Positions 54,202 through 64,000 of a stretch of 64,000 nucleotides of DNA are shown piece by piece. This DNA comes from Campylobacter concisus (GTDB taxonomy: Bacteria > Campylobacterota > Campylobacteria > Campylobacterales > Campylobacteraceae). The notes beneath the pieces are model-generated. The model worked only from the letters and a program-made list of their open reading frames with translations. It ran no database searches and had not been told where the DNA came from. The stretch covers positions 62,001-126,000 of the forward strand of contig NZ_PIRZ01000003.1 in the NCBI RefSeq assembly GCF_003048575.1, given 5' to 3'. A program made the position numbers and the translations under genes. Position 1 is the stretch's first letter. Every line of letters starts with the position of its first letter.

Positions 54202-55200
54202 ATGTCAGTTAAAGTAGCAATAAACGGCTTCGGGCGTATCGGCAGGTGCGCTGCTCGTATTATTTTAGAGCGAGACGACGTTGAGCTTGTCGCTATCAAC
54301 GACACGGCGACGCGCGACATGACGCGCTATCTGCTCAAATACGACAGCGTGCACGGCGAATTTAAGCAAGACGTTAAGGTGATAAACGACGATTTTATAG
54401 AAGTAAACGGCAAAAAGATAAGAGTTTTTTCAACAAGAGATCTAAACGAGCTTAGCTATGCAGACTACGGTGTAGACGTGGTTTTGGAGTGCACGGGCAA
54501 GTTTTTGACCACTGAAAAATGCGAACCGTATCTAGCTCGCGGTATCAAAAAAGTCGTCATGAGCGCTCCGGCTAAAGACGACACGGCGACGTTCGTAGTC
54601 GGCGTAAACGACGATAAATACGCAGGCGAAGCGATCGTCTCAAACGCAAGCTGCACCACAAACGGCCTAGCGCCCGTCGCAAAGGTACTAAACGATAAAT
54701 TTGGCATCGTAAAAGGGCTAATGACTACGATCCACGCCTACACAAACGGCCAAAGCTTGGTTGACGTGAAGGCCAAAGACTTCCGCCGCTCGCGCGCTGC
54801 AGCCCTAAATATCGGGCCTACGACCACCGGAGCTGCCAAAGCTATCGCAAAAGTACTTCCCGAGCTAAACGGCAAGATGCACGGCCAAAGCGTGCGCGTA
54901 CCGGTCGCTAACGTCTCTATGGTCGATCTAACGGCTGTTTTAAAAAGACCAGCTAGCAAAGAGGAGATAAACGAGGCGTTTAGAACGGCTGCGGAGTCAA
55001 ATTTAAAGGGAATTTTGTTTGTCGATGACGATTATAGAGTTAGCAGCGACTTTTGCACGAGCGCATACAGCAGCATCGTAGCCAGCGACACTACGCAGGT
55101 CATCGCTGATGATATGGTAAAGATCTTTGCATGGTACGACAACGAGTGGGGCTACTCGACAAGGCTTGTGGACCTAGCTAAGATCGTGGCTACGAAGTAA
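54202..55200 (+). CDS. gapA: Glyceraldehyde-3-phosphate dehydrogenase
   Basis: The 332-residue enzyme interconverts glyceraldehyde-3-phosphate and 1,3-bisphosphoglycerate. It starts SVKVAINGFGRIGR, has the catalytic Cys151 in SNASCTTNGLAP and ends WYDNEWGYSTR. I chose the ATG at 54202, which has AAGGAG seven bases before it; the frame is open 22 codons upstream but without a ribosome site. The gene begins a block of higher GC with CGC/CGT arginine codons, unlike its neighbours. Confidence 0.97.
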   Translation: MSVKVAINGFGRIGRCAARIILERDDVELVAINDTATRDMTRYLLKYDSVHGEFKQDVKVINDDFIEVNGKKIRVFSTRDLNELSYADYGVDVVLECTGKFLTTEKCEPYLARGIKKVVMSAPAKDDTATFVVGVNDDKYAGEAIVSNASCTTNGLAPVAKVLNDKFGIVKGLMTTIHAYTNGQSLVDVKAKDFRRSRAAALNIGPTTTGAAKAIAKVLPELNGKMHGQSVRVPVANVSMVDLTAVLKRPASKEEINEAFRTAAESNLKGILFVDDDYRVSSDFCTSAYSSIVASDTTQVIADDMVKIFAWYDNEWGYSTRLVDLAKIVATK

Positions 55201-55216
55201 ATTTAAAGGGTGAAAA

Positions 55217-56419
55217 ATGAGTGAAATTTTATCGATCAACGATCTTGAGCTCGGCGGCGCGAAGGTATTTGTTAGGTGCGATTTTAACGTGCCGATGGAC
55301 GAGTTTTTAAACATCACCGACGACCGCCGTATCCGCTCGGCGATCCCTACTATCCGCTACTGCCTCGATAACGGCTGCAGCGTGGTTTTGGCTAGCCACC
55401 TGGGGCGACCTAAAAACGGCTTTGAGGAGAAATTTTCGCTGCGAGGCGTCGCAAAAAGACTCTCGCTTTTACTGAGCCATGAGGTTGTATTTGCCGAGGA
55501 CGTCATCGGCGCGGACGCCAAAACTAAAGCCGCCGCGCTGAAGCCGGGCGAAATTTTGCTTCTTGAAAATTTGCGCTTTGAAAAGGGCGAGACCAAAAAC
55601 GATGAGGCGCTAGCTTCTGAGCTCGCTAAATACGGCGAATTTTACATAAACGACGCGTTTGGCGTCTGCCATAGGGCTCACAGTTCGGTCGAGGCGATCA
55701 CCAAATTTTACGACGAAAAGCACAAGGCGGCGGGATTTTTGCTGCAAAAGGAGATAAATTTCGCTCAAAATCTCATCAAACACCCTGCGCGTCCGTTCGT
55801 CGCGGTCGTGGGTGGCAGCAAGGTAAGCGGCAAGCTGCAGGCCCTACACAACCTGCTTCCGCGCGTGGATAAACTGATCATTGGCGGTGGCATGGCGTTT
55901 ACGTTTCTAAAATCTCTCGGTGAAAATATCGGAAATTCGCTACTTGAAGAGGATCTCATCGAGGACGCGCGCGAAATTTTGCGCAAGGGTAGGGAGCTTG
56001 GCGTTAAAATTTACCTGCCGGTGGACGTCGTCGCGGCTCAGACCTTTTCAGCCGAAAGCGCCGTAAAATTCGTCCCAGCGCAAGAAATTCCGAGCGGCTG
56101 GATGGGGCTTGATATCGGACCGGCGTCGATTAGGCTATTTAAAGAGGTCATCGCCGACGCGCAGACCATCTGGTGGAACGGGCCGATGGGCGTTTTTGAG
56201 ATGGATAAATTTAGCAAAGGCAGCATCAAAATGAGCCACGCCATCATCGACACTCACGCGACTACGGTCGTGGGCGGCGGCGATACGGCCGACGTGGTCG
56301 AGCGCGCTGGAGACGCCGACGAGATGACCTTTATCTCTACTGGCGGCGGCGCGAGTCTGGAGCTTATCGAGGGCAAGGAACTACCAGGCATAAAACCGCT
56401 TAGAAAGGCTGCGGAGTGA
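55217..56419 (+). CDS. pgk: Phosphoglycerate kinase
   Basis: Pgk moves phosphate between 1,3-bisphosphoglycerate and ADP. The 400-residue protein has [12 protein letters not shown] near residue 17, [15 protein letters not shown] near residue 60 and the C-terminal [14 protein letters not shown] and [13 protein letters not shown] nucleotide-binding loops. It overlaps tpiA by four bases. Base composition is strikingly GC-rich for this genome, especially from about 56040 to 56360. Confidence 0.97.
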   Translation: MSEILSINDLELGGAKVFVRCDFNVPMDEFLNITDDRRIRSAIPTIRYCLDNGCSVVLASHLGRPKNGFEEKFSLRGVAKRLSLLLSHEVVFAEDVIGADAKTKAAALKPGEILLLENLRFEKGETKNDEALASELAKYGEFYINDAFGVCHRAHSSVEAITKFYDEKHKAAGFLLQKEINFAQNLIKHPARPFVAVVGGSKVSGKLQALHNLLPRVDKLIIGGGMAFTFLKSLGENIGNSLLEEDLIEDAREILRKGRELGVKIYLPVDVVAAQTFSAESAVKFVPAQEIPSGWMGLDIGPASIRLFKEVIADAQTIWWNGPMGVFEMDKFSKGSIKMSHAIIDTHATTVVGGGDTADVVERAGDADEMTFISTGGGASLELIEGKELPGIKPLRKAAE

Positions 56420-57114
56420 GGTTTTTAGCAAATTTAAAGTGCAATCACACGAGAGCGAGCTTTAAAGAGTACGCCCAAATTTTAGACGCAAATTTAAGCT
56501 TAAACGACGACGTGACGGTGTTTCCGCCCTTTAGCGCGCTTGATCTTACGGCTCATAAATTTAAACTCGGCGCGCAAAATTTCTATCCGTGCGAAAGCGG
56601 CGCTCATACCGGCGAGATCGGCAAGGCGATGCTGGACGAGTTTGGCGTAAAAAGCGTACTGATAGGGCACTCCGAACGACGCGAGCTAGGCGAGAGCGAG
56701 GAGCTTTTGCGCGCTAAATTTGACTTCGCCGTAAAGGCAGGCTGGCAGATCGTTTACTGCATCGGCGAAAATTTGAGCGTGAACGAAGCCGGCGGCACGA
56801 AAGAGTTTTTGGCAGAACAGCTAAAAAATATCGAGCTTAGCTACGAGCGGTTGCTGATCGCCTACGAGCCCGTGTGGGCGATAGGCACGGGCAAAAGTGC
56901 TGGCACGGAGCAGATCGAGGAGATATTAAATTTCATCCGCGAGCAGACGAGCGCGCTGCTTCTTTACGGAGGCAGCGTAAATGTCGCAAACATCGGCGGG
57001 ATAGCGGGGATCAAAAACTGCGATGGAGTACTAGTAGGTACGGCGAGCTGGGACGCTTCGAAGTTTTTGGAGCTTATACGCATTGTCTCGCATCGCTATA
57101 CTTCGTTGTCTTAA
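56416..57114 (+). CDS. tpiA: Triosephosphate isomerase
   Basis: TpiA interconverts dihydroxyacetone phosphate and glyceraldehyde-3-phosphate. The 232-residue TIM barrel carries the catalytic His in [10 protein letters not shown] near residue 95 and the catalytic Glu in [13 protein letters not shown] near residue 153, followed by [11 protein letters not shown]. It is somewhat shorter than the 250-residue E. coli form, as in other Campylobacter. The final codons (HRYTSLS) overlap an inverted repeat arm. It shares the GC-rich style of gapA, pgk and fabI. Confidence 0.95.
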   Translation: MRFLANLKCNHTRASFKEYAQILDANLSLNDDVTVFPPFSALDLTAHKFKLGAQNFYPCESGAHTGEIGKAMLDEFGVKSVLIGHSERRELGESEELLRAKFDFAVKAGWQIVYCIGENLSVNEAGGTKEFLAEQLKNIELSYERLLIAYEPVWAIGTGKSAGTEQIEEILNFIREQTSALLLYGGSVNVANIGGIAGIKNCDGVLVGTASWDASKFLELIRIVSHRYTSLS

Positions 57115-57165
57115 AATTTTGCTCGGTCATTACCTGTATGGTAACTCCCGTCGCAAAATTTTAAG
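57110..57165. repeat. Inverted repeat with inner hairpin at the tpiA end
   Basis: CTTAAAATTTTGC (57110-57122) and its exact reverse complement (57153-57165) form a 13-bp outer stem that includes the tpiA stop codon. The 30-base loop holds a second small stem (TTACC/GGTAA). The plan is the same as in the element at 57297-57355. It could act as a terminator, but there is no T-run. Confidence 0.6.
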
Positions 57166-57296
57166 CCGCCTAGTCTAGCTTCGCGATACTGTCGCTATCG
57201 ATTTGTGTTTGAAATTTAGCGTCTCGCGAGATTTCGCGAATTTTAATTTGTAGAATTTTAAGTCAAATTGCGCAGGATTTTTCGCTTAGTCAAGGC

Positions 57297-57355
57297 AAAA
57301 TTTAAAAAATAAGCGGAGCGAACATATGGTTCGTGAGCATTATTTTTTAAATTTT
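57297..57355. repeat. Inverted repeat with inner hairpin before fabI
   Basis: AAAATTTAAAAAATA (57297-57311) and its perfect complement (57341-57355) make a 15-bp AT stem. The 29-base, more GC-rich loop holds CGAAC-ATATG-GTTCG. It lies 48 bases before the fabI ATG. The rest of the 288-base tpiA-fabI gap has three TCGCGA sites (57181, 57224, 57234) and no gene. Confidence 0.65.
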
Positions 57356-57390
57356 AACGCAGAATAAGTAGAAAAGCCAAGCAAAAATAG

Positions 57391-58221
<831 letters not shown>

Positions 58222-58234
58222 TCTACTGACATAA

Positions 58235-58267
58235 ATTTGGCGGGACGACTCGCCAAATCCTTCTTTT
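58235..58267 (+). terminator. Terminator after fabI
   Basis: ATTTGGCG and CGCCAAAT form an 8-bp stem, extendable by a G-T and a G-C pair, around a short loop, 13 bases past the fabI stop. CCTTCTTTT follows, a good rho-independent tail. Confidence 0.7.
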
Positions 58268-58304
58268 AAATTTCATCAAATTTGACCAAAAGGACGCGCA
58301 ATAA

Positions 58305-58958
58305 GAGCTTTGAGATGAGCTCATAGATAGCCAGCGGGCGCTGGTCGAAGAGTGACTAAAAGAGGCCAAAAATAGCTACGAGATTTTACCGCGTGACGAG
58401 AACAGGGCTTAAAGCGAGCTTTTGGGGCTTCAGGTAACTACTCGATCGTCGATTGGTGCGTTTGTTTATAGGTATGGTGGCATCGTGATGAATGGAGGTT
58501 GGCTGCACCTACTTGGTTCAGGATGTGAGCAGATGAAGCGCGGAATTTACAGCTTTAACCTTGGCAAAAACTTTAGCGAGGCAAGGTAGATGTCTAGCAA
58601 TTTGTTCGTGGCAAACGATGTTTTGTATAAATTTTTCGTGATAAACGGCGGTGCCTTTGGTGGCAAAGCCGGCAATGTCTTTTACTGCATGCCAGACAAG
58701 CGGCAAATGGGAAGATGCGCAGCTTGGCTACTCGCAGTTTTTATACTGGGGCTATGCGGCGATATATCTAAATTTTGCTAGCTTTACTACTGGGATGACT
58801 GGCGCGAAGATGTGAAAAATTTTAGCCTTGATAGGATGATATTTGTACTACTGCCGATACTTTAGCAAGACACCAACATAAGTCTAAGGCTAAAAGATAT
58901 GAAAAAAGATATTATTTGCATGAATGAATATTTCATTTTTGTATTCAATGGCGTCTAA
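58305..58958 (+). pseudogene. DUF2625 protein pseudogene
   Basis: One frame reads through about 140 codons of recognisable DUF2625 sequence (LGLQVTTRSSIGAFVY, GGWLHLLGSG, FVINGGAFGGKAGNV) but is broken by TGA at 58311, TGA within EE-stop-LKEAKN (a tryptophan is expected), TAA before SELLGLQ and TAG before MSSNLF. Further on a short frame slip (KWEDAQLGYSQFLYW) and two more stops occur before the end at 58956-58958. No start codon survives. DUF2625 proteins have no well-established function. From 58959 to about 59320 I see only very AT-rich DNA. Confidence 0.75.
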
Positions 58959-59322
58959 TAAATTTGCATGATACTTCTATTAGATCCAAGAGTTTTGCTC
59001 TATCTTATTTAAATTTTAAAATTTCTTCATAGTCTATCTAAGAGTGTTTATAAAAAAATTCTGAGCGCTAAAAAAGTAAAATTTATTTTAGATTTCTTAA
59101 GCCTTTTTTGATAAAAATTATCTATAAAAGTTAAGAATTTTTCTATTAAAAATTAACCTTATTTACTACTTTGATAAAATTATTTAATTTAGTCCTTTAT
59201 ATCGGAATTTAATTAAATTAATGGACAATTAAAAATTTAAAAATAATTTATATTTTTGTCTAAAAACCCGAAAATTTACCCAAAATTTATATTTTAAATT
59301 ATAATATTCAATATCAAAATTA

Positions 59323-59331
59323 TGTTATAAA
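59323..59331 (+). promoter_or_regulatory. Extended -10 box of the TonB receptor gene
   Basis: TG at 59323-59324, one base, then TATAAA form an extended -10 about 40 bases before the ATG. Upstream DNA is extremely AT-rich. A Fur operator would be expected for an iron or heme receptor, but none is clear by eye. AGGAGG precedes the ATG. Confidence 0.45.
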
Positions 59332-59370
59332 ATTAAAATAGTAACTTTAATAACCAAATTAGGAGGAAAT

Positions 59371-61377
59371 ATGAGATTTAAAAGCTTATTTAAACTCTCT
59401 CTTGCAGCAAGCATAGCAGTTTGTGCAAACGGGGCAGACGAGAGCGTATTAAGCGGAGTTGAGGTAACAAGTAGCAGTGGCGGATATGGAGTTGATGACA
59501 TCAAAATTTCAACCAGAAATGCTGGCCTAGCAAAAGACGTGATGAGAGACATCCCTGGCGTTTACGTAGGCGGAACAAACGGTATGAATCAAAAAATTTA
59601 CATGAGGGGCGTTAGTGACCGCGGCCTAAACATCACGATAGATGGTGCTAAACAAAACGGAAACACGTTTCACCACAACGCCGATTTACTAATCGACCCA
59701 GATCTTATAAAAGCCGTTGATGTCGAAGTTGGCTCAAGGTCAGTAGTAAATGGCTCAGGCGCACTTGGTGGCTCGGTCGCCTTTAAAACGGTTGACGCAA
59801 AAGACTTGCTTGATGATGGTGAGATCATCGGTGCAAAGATAAAGACTGGATACGCTTCAAACAACAGCGAATTTTCTCAAGGTCTTATGCTCTTTACTGC
59901 ACCGGTTGAGGGACTTGACTTTATAGCCGCTATTAATCACAAAGACTACGACTATGGCAAAAGCGGCAATAAAAGAAAGATAGGTGGCGATGGAAACGAC
60001 CTTAGCTATCTTTTAAAGCTTGGTTATAGCTTCCTTGATGCACATAGAATTTCTATCTCAAGAGAGCACAATGAATTTAAGGGTCTTTATCCTTTAAGAG
60101 CAGAATTTGGTAGTTCGCATGCAAATGATGACCACCGCAAATACGAGCGCGATACGACAACGCTAAAATACGAATACAAGCCTAGTAATCTTTTGAATTT
60201 AGAGGTAACGGCATATAATACCGAGCATAAAAAAGATGATCCGGTCTTAAAAATTTTAGGCGTAAAGACAAACGGCATAAATGCAAAGGCTAAGAGTATA
60301 GTCGAGACCGGCGCTTTGACGCAGACGCTTAGATACGGCGCTGAGTTTTACCAAAGTAAAAATTTTAACAAGCCAAATAATCACTATCCTGAAAAGGTAA
60401 ATAACTACTCAATCTATGCGGAAGATGCGCTAAATTTTAGCTCGCTAACCATCACACCAGGCATCAGATACACCTATCACGAGCTAAAAAGCTACGACGG
60501 CAGAGCTGGAAATGTAAAGAGCTACACCTATAAATTTAATGAATTTACCCCAGCGCTTGCGCTTGATTATGAGATCATTAAAGGGCTTAATGCATTTGCA
60601 AGCTATGCAAGAGTCTTTAGAGGGCCTGATGTCATGGAGTCGATGATGGCAAGTGGAAGCAGCAGGGGCAGAGCCTTAAATTGGTCGGCAAATAAGGATC
60701 TAAAAGCGACAACTGGTAATAGCTACGAAACTGGTCTTAAATATCATGGCGACATAAATGAAGTTAGCTCATATAGCCTCTCTGCAAAATATTTCATGAC
60801 AAAATATAAAAATTTAATAGTTGATAACAACGCAGCAGGTGGAGGTGTAAATCAAACTTTAGTTAGGATAAACGCTGGTGGCGCTGATATAAGCGGCGTT
60901 GAGCTACTTGCAAGGCTAAATTTAGACGCACTAAGCCTAGCTGCTAGCTACACTCATCAAAATGTAAAATATAAAGATAGAGTAGCAAACCCAGCAAGGG
61001 GCGGATACTACACCTCAAACGTTATCGGCTACCGAGATCAGGGCGATAAATACACATTTAACGCAGAGTATGCATTTTCTAGCATTGATACGCTAGTAGG
61101 CTACAACCTAATCTACTTTGCATCAAAAAATACCATCTCGGCTGGTAATGACGAAAGTGTGAATATACCAAGCTACGCAGTTAGCGATATCTACGCTACC
61201 TATTCACCAAGCAGCGGTAAATTTAAAGGCCTTGAGATAAACGCTGGAATTTACAACCTCTTTAACAAAGCTTATACTTCACAATCTCAAAGATTGGCTA
61301 CATATACAGGCGACTCAAATTTCATAGACTGGGAACCAGGTAGAAATTTTAAGGTAAACGTATCTTATAAATTTTAA
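59371..61377 (+). CDS. TonB-dependent outer membrane receptor
   Basis: The 668-residue protein has a signal peptide (cleavage near CANGADES), a plug domain (residues 40-150; DIPGVYVGGTNGMNQKIYMRG) and a 22-strand-type barrel ending in the aromatic residue of KVNVSYKF. FRGPDVMES near residue 410 and NWSANKDLKATTGNSYETG near 440 resemble the FRAP and NPNL regions of heme receptors, but the sequence is too diverged to name the ligand. It could import heme, a siderophore or another metal complex. TonB-ExbB-ExbD genes are not in the window. Confidence 0.85.
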   Translation: MRFKSLFKLSLAASIAVCANGADESVLSGVEVTSSSGGYGVDDIKISTRNAGLAKDVMRDIPGVYVGGTNGMNQKIYMRGVSDRGLNITIDGAKQNGNTFHHNADLLIDPDLIKAVDVEVGSRSVVNGSGALGGSVAFKTVDAKDLLDDGEIIGAKIKTGYASNNSEFSQGLMLFTAPVEGLDFIAAINHKDYDYGKSGNKRKIGGDGNDLSYLLKLGYSFLDAHRISISREHNEFKGLYPLRAEFGSSHANDDHRKYERDTTTLKYEYKPSNLLNLEVTAYNTEHKKDDPVLKILGVKTNGINAKAKSIVETGALTQTLRYGAEFYQSKNFNKPNNHYPEKVNNYSIYAEDALNFSSLTITPGIRYTYHELKSYDGRAGNVKSYTYKFNEFTPALALDYEIIKGLNAFASYARVFRGPDVMESMMASGSSRGRALNWSANKDLKATTGNSYETGLKYHGDINEVSSYSLSAKYFMTKYKNLIVDNNAAGGGVNQTLVRINAGGADISGVELLARLNLDALSLAASYTHQNVKYKDRVANPARGGYYTSNVIGYRDQGDKYTFNAEYAFSSIDTLVGYNLIYFASKNTISAGNDESVNIPSYAVSDIYATYSPSSGKFKGLEINAGIYNLFNKAYTSQSQRLATYTGDSNFIDWEPGRNFKVNVSYKF

Positions 61378-61383
61378 CTTCAA

Positions 61384-61403
61384 GGCAAGGTGAGAACCTT
61401 GCC
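61384..61403 (+). terminator. Terminator after the TonB receptor gene
   Basis: GGCAAGGT and ACCTTGCC form an 8-bp stem with a GAGA tetraloop, seven bases past the stop codon. AAATTTCTCTTTT follows. A good rho-independent terminator. Confidence 0.75.
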
Positions 61404-61505
61404 AAATTTCTCTTTTATATAAAAATTCTAGCTTTTTTCACTATGCTGTTTGTTTTAAAATTAATATAGTATCATTTTGGCGACTAAACTTTTTTGGGAG
61501 AAAAA

Positions 61506-62852
61506 ATGAGGCAGAAGCACTTTGAAGTGGTAATTGTCGGAGCAGGCATTAGTGGGACGGCGCTCTTTTATGAGTTGGCTGCATTTAGTGATATAAAAAA
61601 GGTCGCACTTTTAGAAAAATATGACGGCGTAGCTACTCTAAATTCAAACGGCAAAGGCAACTCACAAACCATTCATTGTGGCGATATCGAGACAAACTAC
61701 ACACTAGAAAAGGCAAAAAAAGTCTCTCGTGTGGCAAATATGCCAGTAAAATATGCTCTAAAATACAATCTTGATGGCAAATATATGTTCGCTCATCAAA
61801 AGATGGCACTAGCTATCGGAGATGCTGAAGTAGAGCGCATGAAAGAGCGATATGAGAGTTTTAGAGAGCTTTTTCCTTATCTTGAAATTTATGACAAAGA
61901 GAAGTTAAAACAAATCGAACCAAACGTCGTTTTTGACGCAAATGGCAATGAGAGGCCAGAAAACATCATCGCCATAGGCACGCAAAATGGGCAGTTTACG
62001 ACGATGGACTTTGGCGGCTTAGCAAACTCTCTTGTGCAAAATGCGCTAAATTTAGGCGCAGATGGTTATGAGATCAGCCTAAACTCAGAAGTAACTGATA
62101 TAAAAAAGGCGGGTGATACATTTCACATAAAGATAAATGATGGCGAGGTGATCACCGCAAACTACGTTGTAGTAGATGCTGGAGGACACTCGCTATTTTT
62201 GGCTCACAAAATGGGTTATGGGCTTCATCTTAGCACATTGCCCGTTGCTGGAAGCTTTTATTTCGCAAAAAAACGCCTACTAAACGGCAAAGTCTATATG
62301 GTGCAAAACGATAAGCTACCATTTGCCGCGCTTCACGGCGATCCAGATATCCTAGCTAACGGCAACACTCGCTTTGGACCAACAGCTCTTGTCATACCAA
62401 AACTAGAGAGATATCACGGCTGTTCAAGCTTTTTTGACTTTTGTAAATGTCTAAAATTTGATAAAAACGTCTTTGAAGTCTTTACAAATCTCTTAAAAGA
62501 TAGCGACATCAGATCTTATATTTTGAGAAATTTCTTATTTGAAGTACCATTTATCAATAAAAAAGAATTTGTAAAAGATGCTAGAAAGATCGTACCAAGC
62601 CTAAGTGAAAACGATCTGAGCTATGCTGTAAATTTTGGTGGCGTAAGACCGCAAGTTATCGACCGTAATAAAAAGTGCCTTGAGCTTGGCGAGGGCAAGA
62701 TAAGCACAGGCGAGGGCATAAGTTTTAATATGACTCCAAGTCCTGGGGCTACTAGTTGCTTTGAAATAGCAAGAACTGATATGATCGAAGCCTGTAAATT
62801 TTTAGGTAAAAATTTTAACGAAGAGAAATTTAACGCTGAGTTTTTTGAATAA
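61506..62852 (+). CDS. mqo: Malate:quinone oxidoreductase-like FAD protein
   Basis: The protein of 448 residues has the FAD-binding GAGISGTALFYELA near residue 13 and the second FAD motif NYVVVDAGGHS near residue 225. The rest resembles the divergent Campylobacter malate:quinone oxidoreductase, which passes electrons from malate to menaquinone at the membrane. I chose the ATG at 61506, with GGGAG just before it; the frame is open from a TTG four codons earlier. The HGDPDIL and GFGPTALV segments fit the family. Another FAD oxidoreductase cannot be excluded. Confidence 0.75.
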   Translation: MRQKHFEVVIVGAGISGTALFYELAAFSDIKKVALLEKYDGVATLNSNGKGNSQTIHCGDIETNYTLEKAKKVSRVANMPVKYALKYNLDGKYMFAHQKMALAIGDAEVERMKERYESFRELFPYLEIYDKEKLKQIEPNVVFDANGNERPENIIAIGTQNGQFTTMDFGGLANSLVQNALNLGADGYEISLNSEVTDIKKAGDTFHIKINDGEVITANYVVVDAGGHSLFLAHKMGYGLHLSTLPVAGSFYFAKKRLLNGKVYMVQNDKLPFAALHGDPDILANGNTRFGPTALVIPKLERYHGCSSFFDFCKCLKFDKNVFEVFTNLLKDSDIRSYILRNFLFEVPFINKKEFVKDARKIVPSLSENDLSYAVNFGGVRPQVIDRNKKCLELGEGKISTGEGISFNMTPSPGATSCFEIARTDMIEACKFLGKNFNEEKFNAEFFE

Positions 62853-62854
62853 AA

Positions 62855-63568
62855 ATGGGAGTGTTTGATATTTTTAAAAAAGGTGCGGATATGCCAAAAA
62901 CAGCGCAACAAAGAAAAGATGAGAGCATAAAAATTTTAAAAAAAGAGGGCGTGGCTGTGCTTGAGAGTCTGCCACTAAGGTATGATAATAGTGAAGTTAC
63001 GCCAAGAAGTGTTGATGAGATCATTACTCGTGCGGTTTGCTCATTTACAGCGATCATGTGCGCTTGCACTATCCGCGACAATGGCCACTTAAGTGAAGAT
63101 GAGATAGCTTGGGCTAAAGACTTTTTGGGCGATTTTTATGGCGATCTAAGTGTAAAAGAAAAAGAGGTCGTAGAGGGCAGAGCCGATATAAATTTGGCTG
63201 TAAATATGGGCTGGAAATATGAGTCGCTTTGGATCTTGCTTTGGGCACTTGGTATAGCTGAAGATATTGGAGAGATGGATAAAATTTGCGACTGTGATTT
63301 TGTGATGGATGTCTTTAGAGAGGGTGGGCTCAAAAACCGCTCAAAACCGCGCAGTTTGGATGAAATTTTAAGCAAACTTGACCTAGTTTATCGTTACCAC
63401 TGGGCGTGCGTAGATGCAAGGATAAACGGTAAAAAGGTTGCCGGACTTGACGAAGAGGTCGTTATGGAAAGACGTGCAGGGCTTGAGTGGTTATGTTGCA
63501 AAGGGCAAGAAAATGATGACATAAAGGCTGAATTTAACGCCTGGGATCATCCTGATCTAAATACGTAA
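62855..63568 (+). CDS. DUF4272 protein
   Basis: The 237-residue protein begins AQQRKDESIKILKKEG and continues with ITRAVCSFTAIMCAC, NMGWKYESLWILLWALG and LVYRYHWACVDAR, which I recognise as the DUF4272 plan: an all-helical domain of unknown function. It starts two bases after the mqo-like stop and so is likely cotranscribed. There is no signal peptide. Several Trp and Cys residues may form a metal or redox site, but this is a guess. Confidence 0.8.
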   Translation: MGVFDIFKKGADMPKTAQQRKDESIKILKKEGVAVLESLPLRYDNSEVTPRSVDEIITRAVCSFTAIMCACTIRDNGHLSEDEIAWAKDFLGDFYGDLSVKEKEVVEGRADINLAVNMGWKYESLWILLWALGIAEDIGEMDKICDCDFVMDVFREGGLKNRSKPRSLDEILSKLDLVYRYHWACVDARINGKKVAGLDEEVVMERRAGLEWLCCKGQENDDIKAEFNAWDHPDLNT

Positions 63569-63613
63569 ATTTACATTTTTGCACTAAAATAAGCCAAAAA
63601 TGAAAGGAAAAAT

Positions 63614-64000
63614 ATGAAAATTTTAGTAACTGGAACAGCTGGATTTATAGGATTTCACTTGGCAAATGCACTCATAAAAAGAGGCGATGATGTCGTCGGA
63701 TATGACGTGATAAATGACTATTACGACGTAAATTTAAAGCTTGCACGCCTAAAAACGGCTGGCTTTGAGACTAGCGAGATAGATTATGGCAAGTTTATCA
63801 CCTCAAAAACACATCCGAATTTAAAATTTATAAAAGCCGACCTCGCTGATGAAAAGACTATGAAAGAGCTTTTTGCTAAAGAAAAATTTAACGTAGTGGT
63901 AAATTTAGCCGCACAAGCAGGCGTTCGCTACTCGCTTATAAACCCAAAAGCTTACATAGACAGCAACATCACAGGCTTTATGAATATCCTAGAGTGTTGC
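63614..64000 (+). CDS. NAD-dependent UDP-sugar epimerase, 5' part
   Basis: The window ends 129 codons into this gene. The N-terminal TGTAGFIGFHLA is the NAD-binding Rossmann motif, and NLAAQAGVRYSL plus the NDYYDVNLKLARL segment is typical of UDP-glucuronate 4-epimerases and of UDP-GlcNAc epimerases used in capsule or LPS synthesis. AAAGGAAA precedes the ATG. It may mark the start of another surface-saccharide cluster beyond 64 kb. The catalytic Tyr-x3-Lys lies outside the window. Confidence 0.85.
   Translation, partial: MKILVTGTAGFIGFHLANALIKRGDDVVGYDVINDYYDVNLKLARLKTAGFETSEIDYGKFITSKTHPNLKFIKADLADEKTMKELFAKEKFNVVVNLAAQAGVRYSLINPKAYIDSNITGFMNILECC

Noticed and set aside
58305-58958. Stop-codon recoding (selenocysteine or suppressor) in the DUF2625 frame
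   Set aside because: All three stop codons occur, with a frame slip and no start codon. Ordinary gene decay explains it.
59281-59340. Fur operator upstream of the TonB receptor
   Set aside because: The DNA is so AT-rich that many partial matches occur. No clear GATAAT-type palindrome stands out.

Overview
The window looks like a chromosomal segment of a Campylobacter species (Campylobacterota), probably close to C. concisus. The evidence is AT-rich intergenic DNA with TATAAT-type -10 boxes, a CosR/HsrA-family regulator, a fused trpGD gene, an acidic protein between fliR and gmk, and gene blocks whose order I remember from C. jejuni (trp-fliN-ppx-cosR; fabH-plsX-rpmF-ndk-fdxA; waaC-waaM; murD-mraY-gpmI; fliR-gmk-tatA-argS; gapA-pgk-tpiA-fabI). 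Species placement is inference, because no 16S gene or other decisive marker is present. I see no tRNA, rRNA, CRISPR array or insertion sequence.

Layout. 1-4.4 kb: the 3' end of recR and a tryptophan operon (trpGD, trpF, trpB, trpA) that starts with a leader hairpin and has no trpE beside it. 4.5-6.1 kb: flagellar and chemotaxis genes (CheX-like, fliN, FliO-like). 6.2-14.7 kb, minus strand: Ppx/GppA phosphatase, a histidine kinase overlapping a CosR-type response regulator, folB, plsY, a HerA-like ATPase, a PilZ protein and ahpC. 15-18.3 kb: fabH, plsX, rpmF, a YceD-like protein, ndk and a ferredoxin. 18.5-21.3 kb: uvrA. 21.4-32.2 kb: a lipooligosaccharide/LPS core cluster (O-antigen ligase, GT2, GT4, GT25, GT9, two NodB-type deacetylases, a P-loop kinase, waaM, waaC), then a PolB-type exonuclease.

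33.3-42.5 kb is the most unusual part. It is a low-GC, all-minus-strand array headed by a 1139-residue protein that has no signal peptide and ends in an M23 peptidase-like domain. Behind it lie small proteins with signal peptides (one a lipoprotein), several of them paralogues. A partial tandem duplication, an orphan toxin-type 3' end, two genes broken by single in-frame stop codons and a decayed gene lie in the same array. The simplest reading is a peptidoglycan-targeting effector with a multi-gene set of periplasmic immunity proteins, partly decayed. This is inference: no secretion machinery is in the window.

42.6-51.2 kb: murD, mraY, gpmI, fliR, an acidic receiver-like protein, gmk, tatA and argS. 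51.2-54.1 kb: a sugar-phosphate transferase, a YeiH-type membrane protein and a nadD-rsfS fusion. 54.2-58.3 kb: gapA, pgk, tpiA and fabI, visibly richer in GC and in CGN arginine codons than the rest, followed by a DUF2625 pseudogene. 59.4-64 kb: a TonB-dependent receptor, a malate:quinone oxidoreductase-like protein, a DUF4272 protein and the start of a UDP-sugar epimerase gene.
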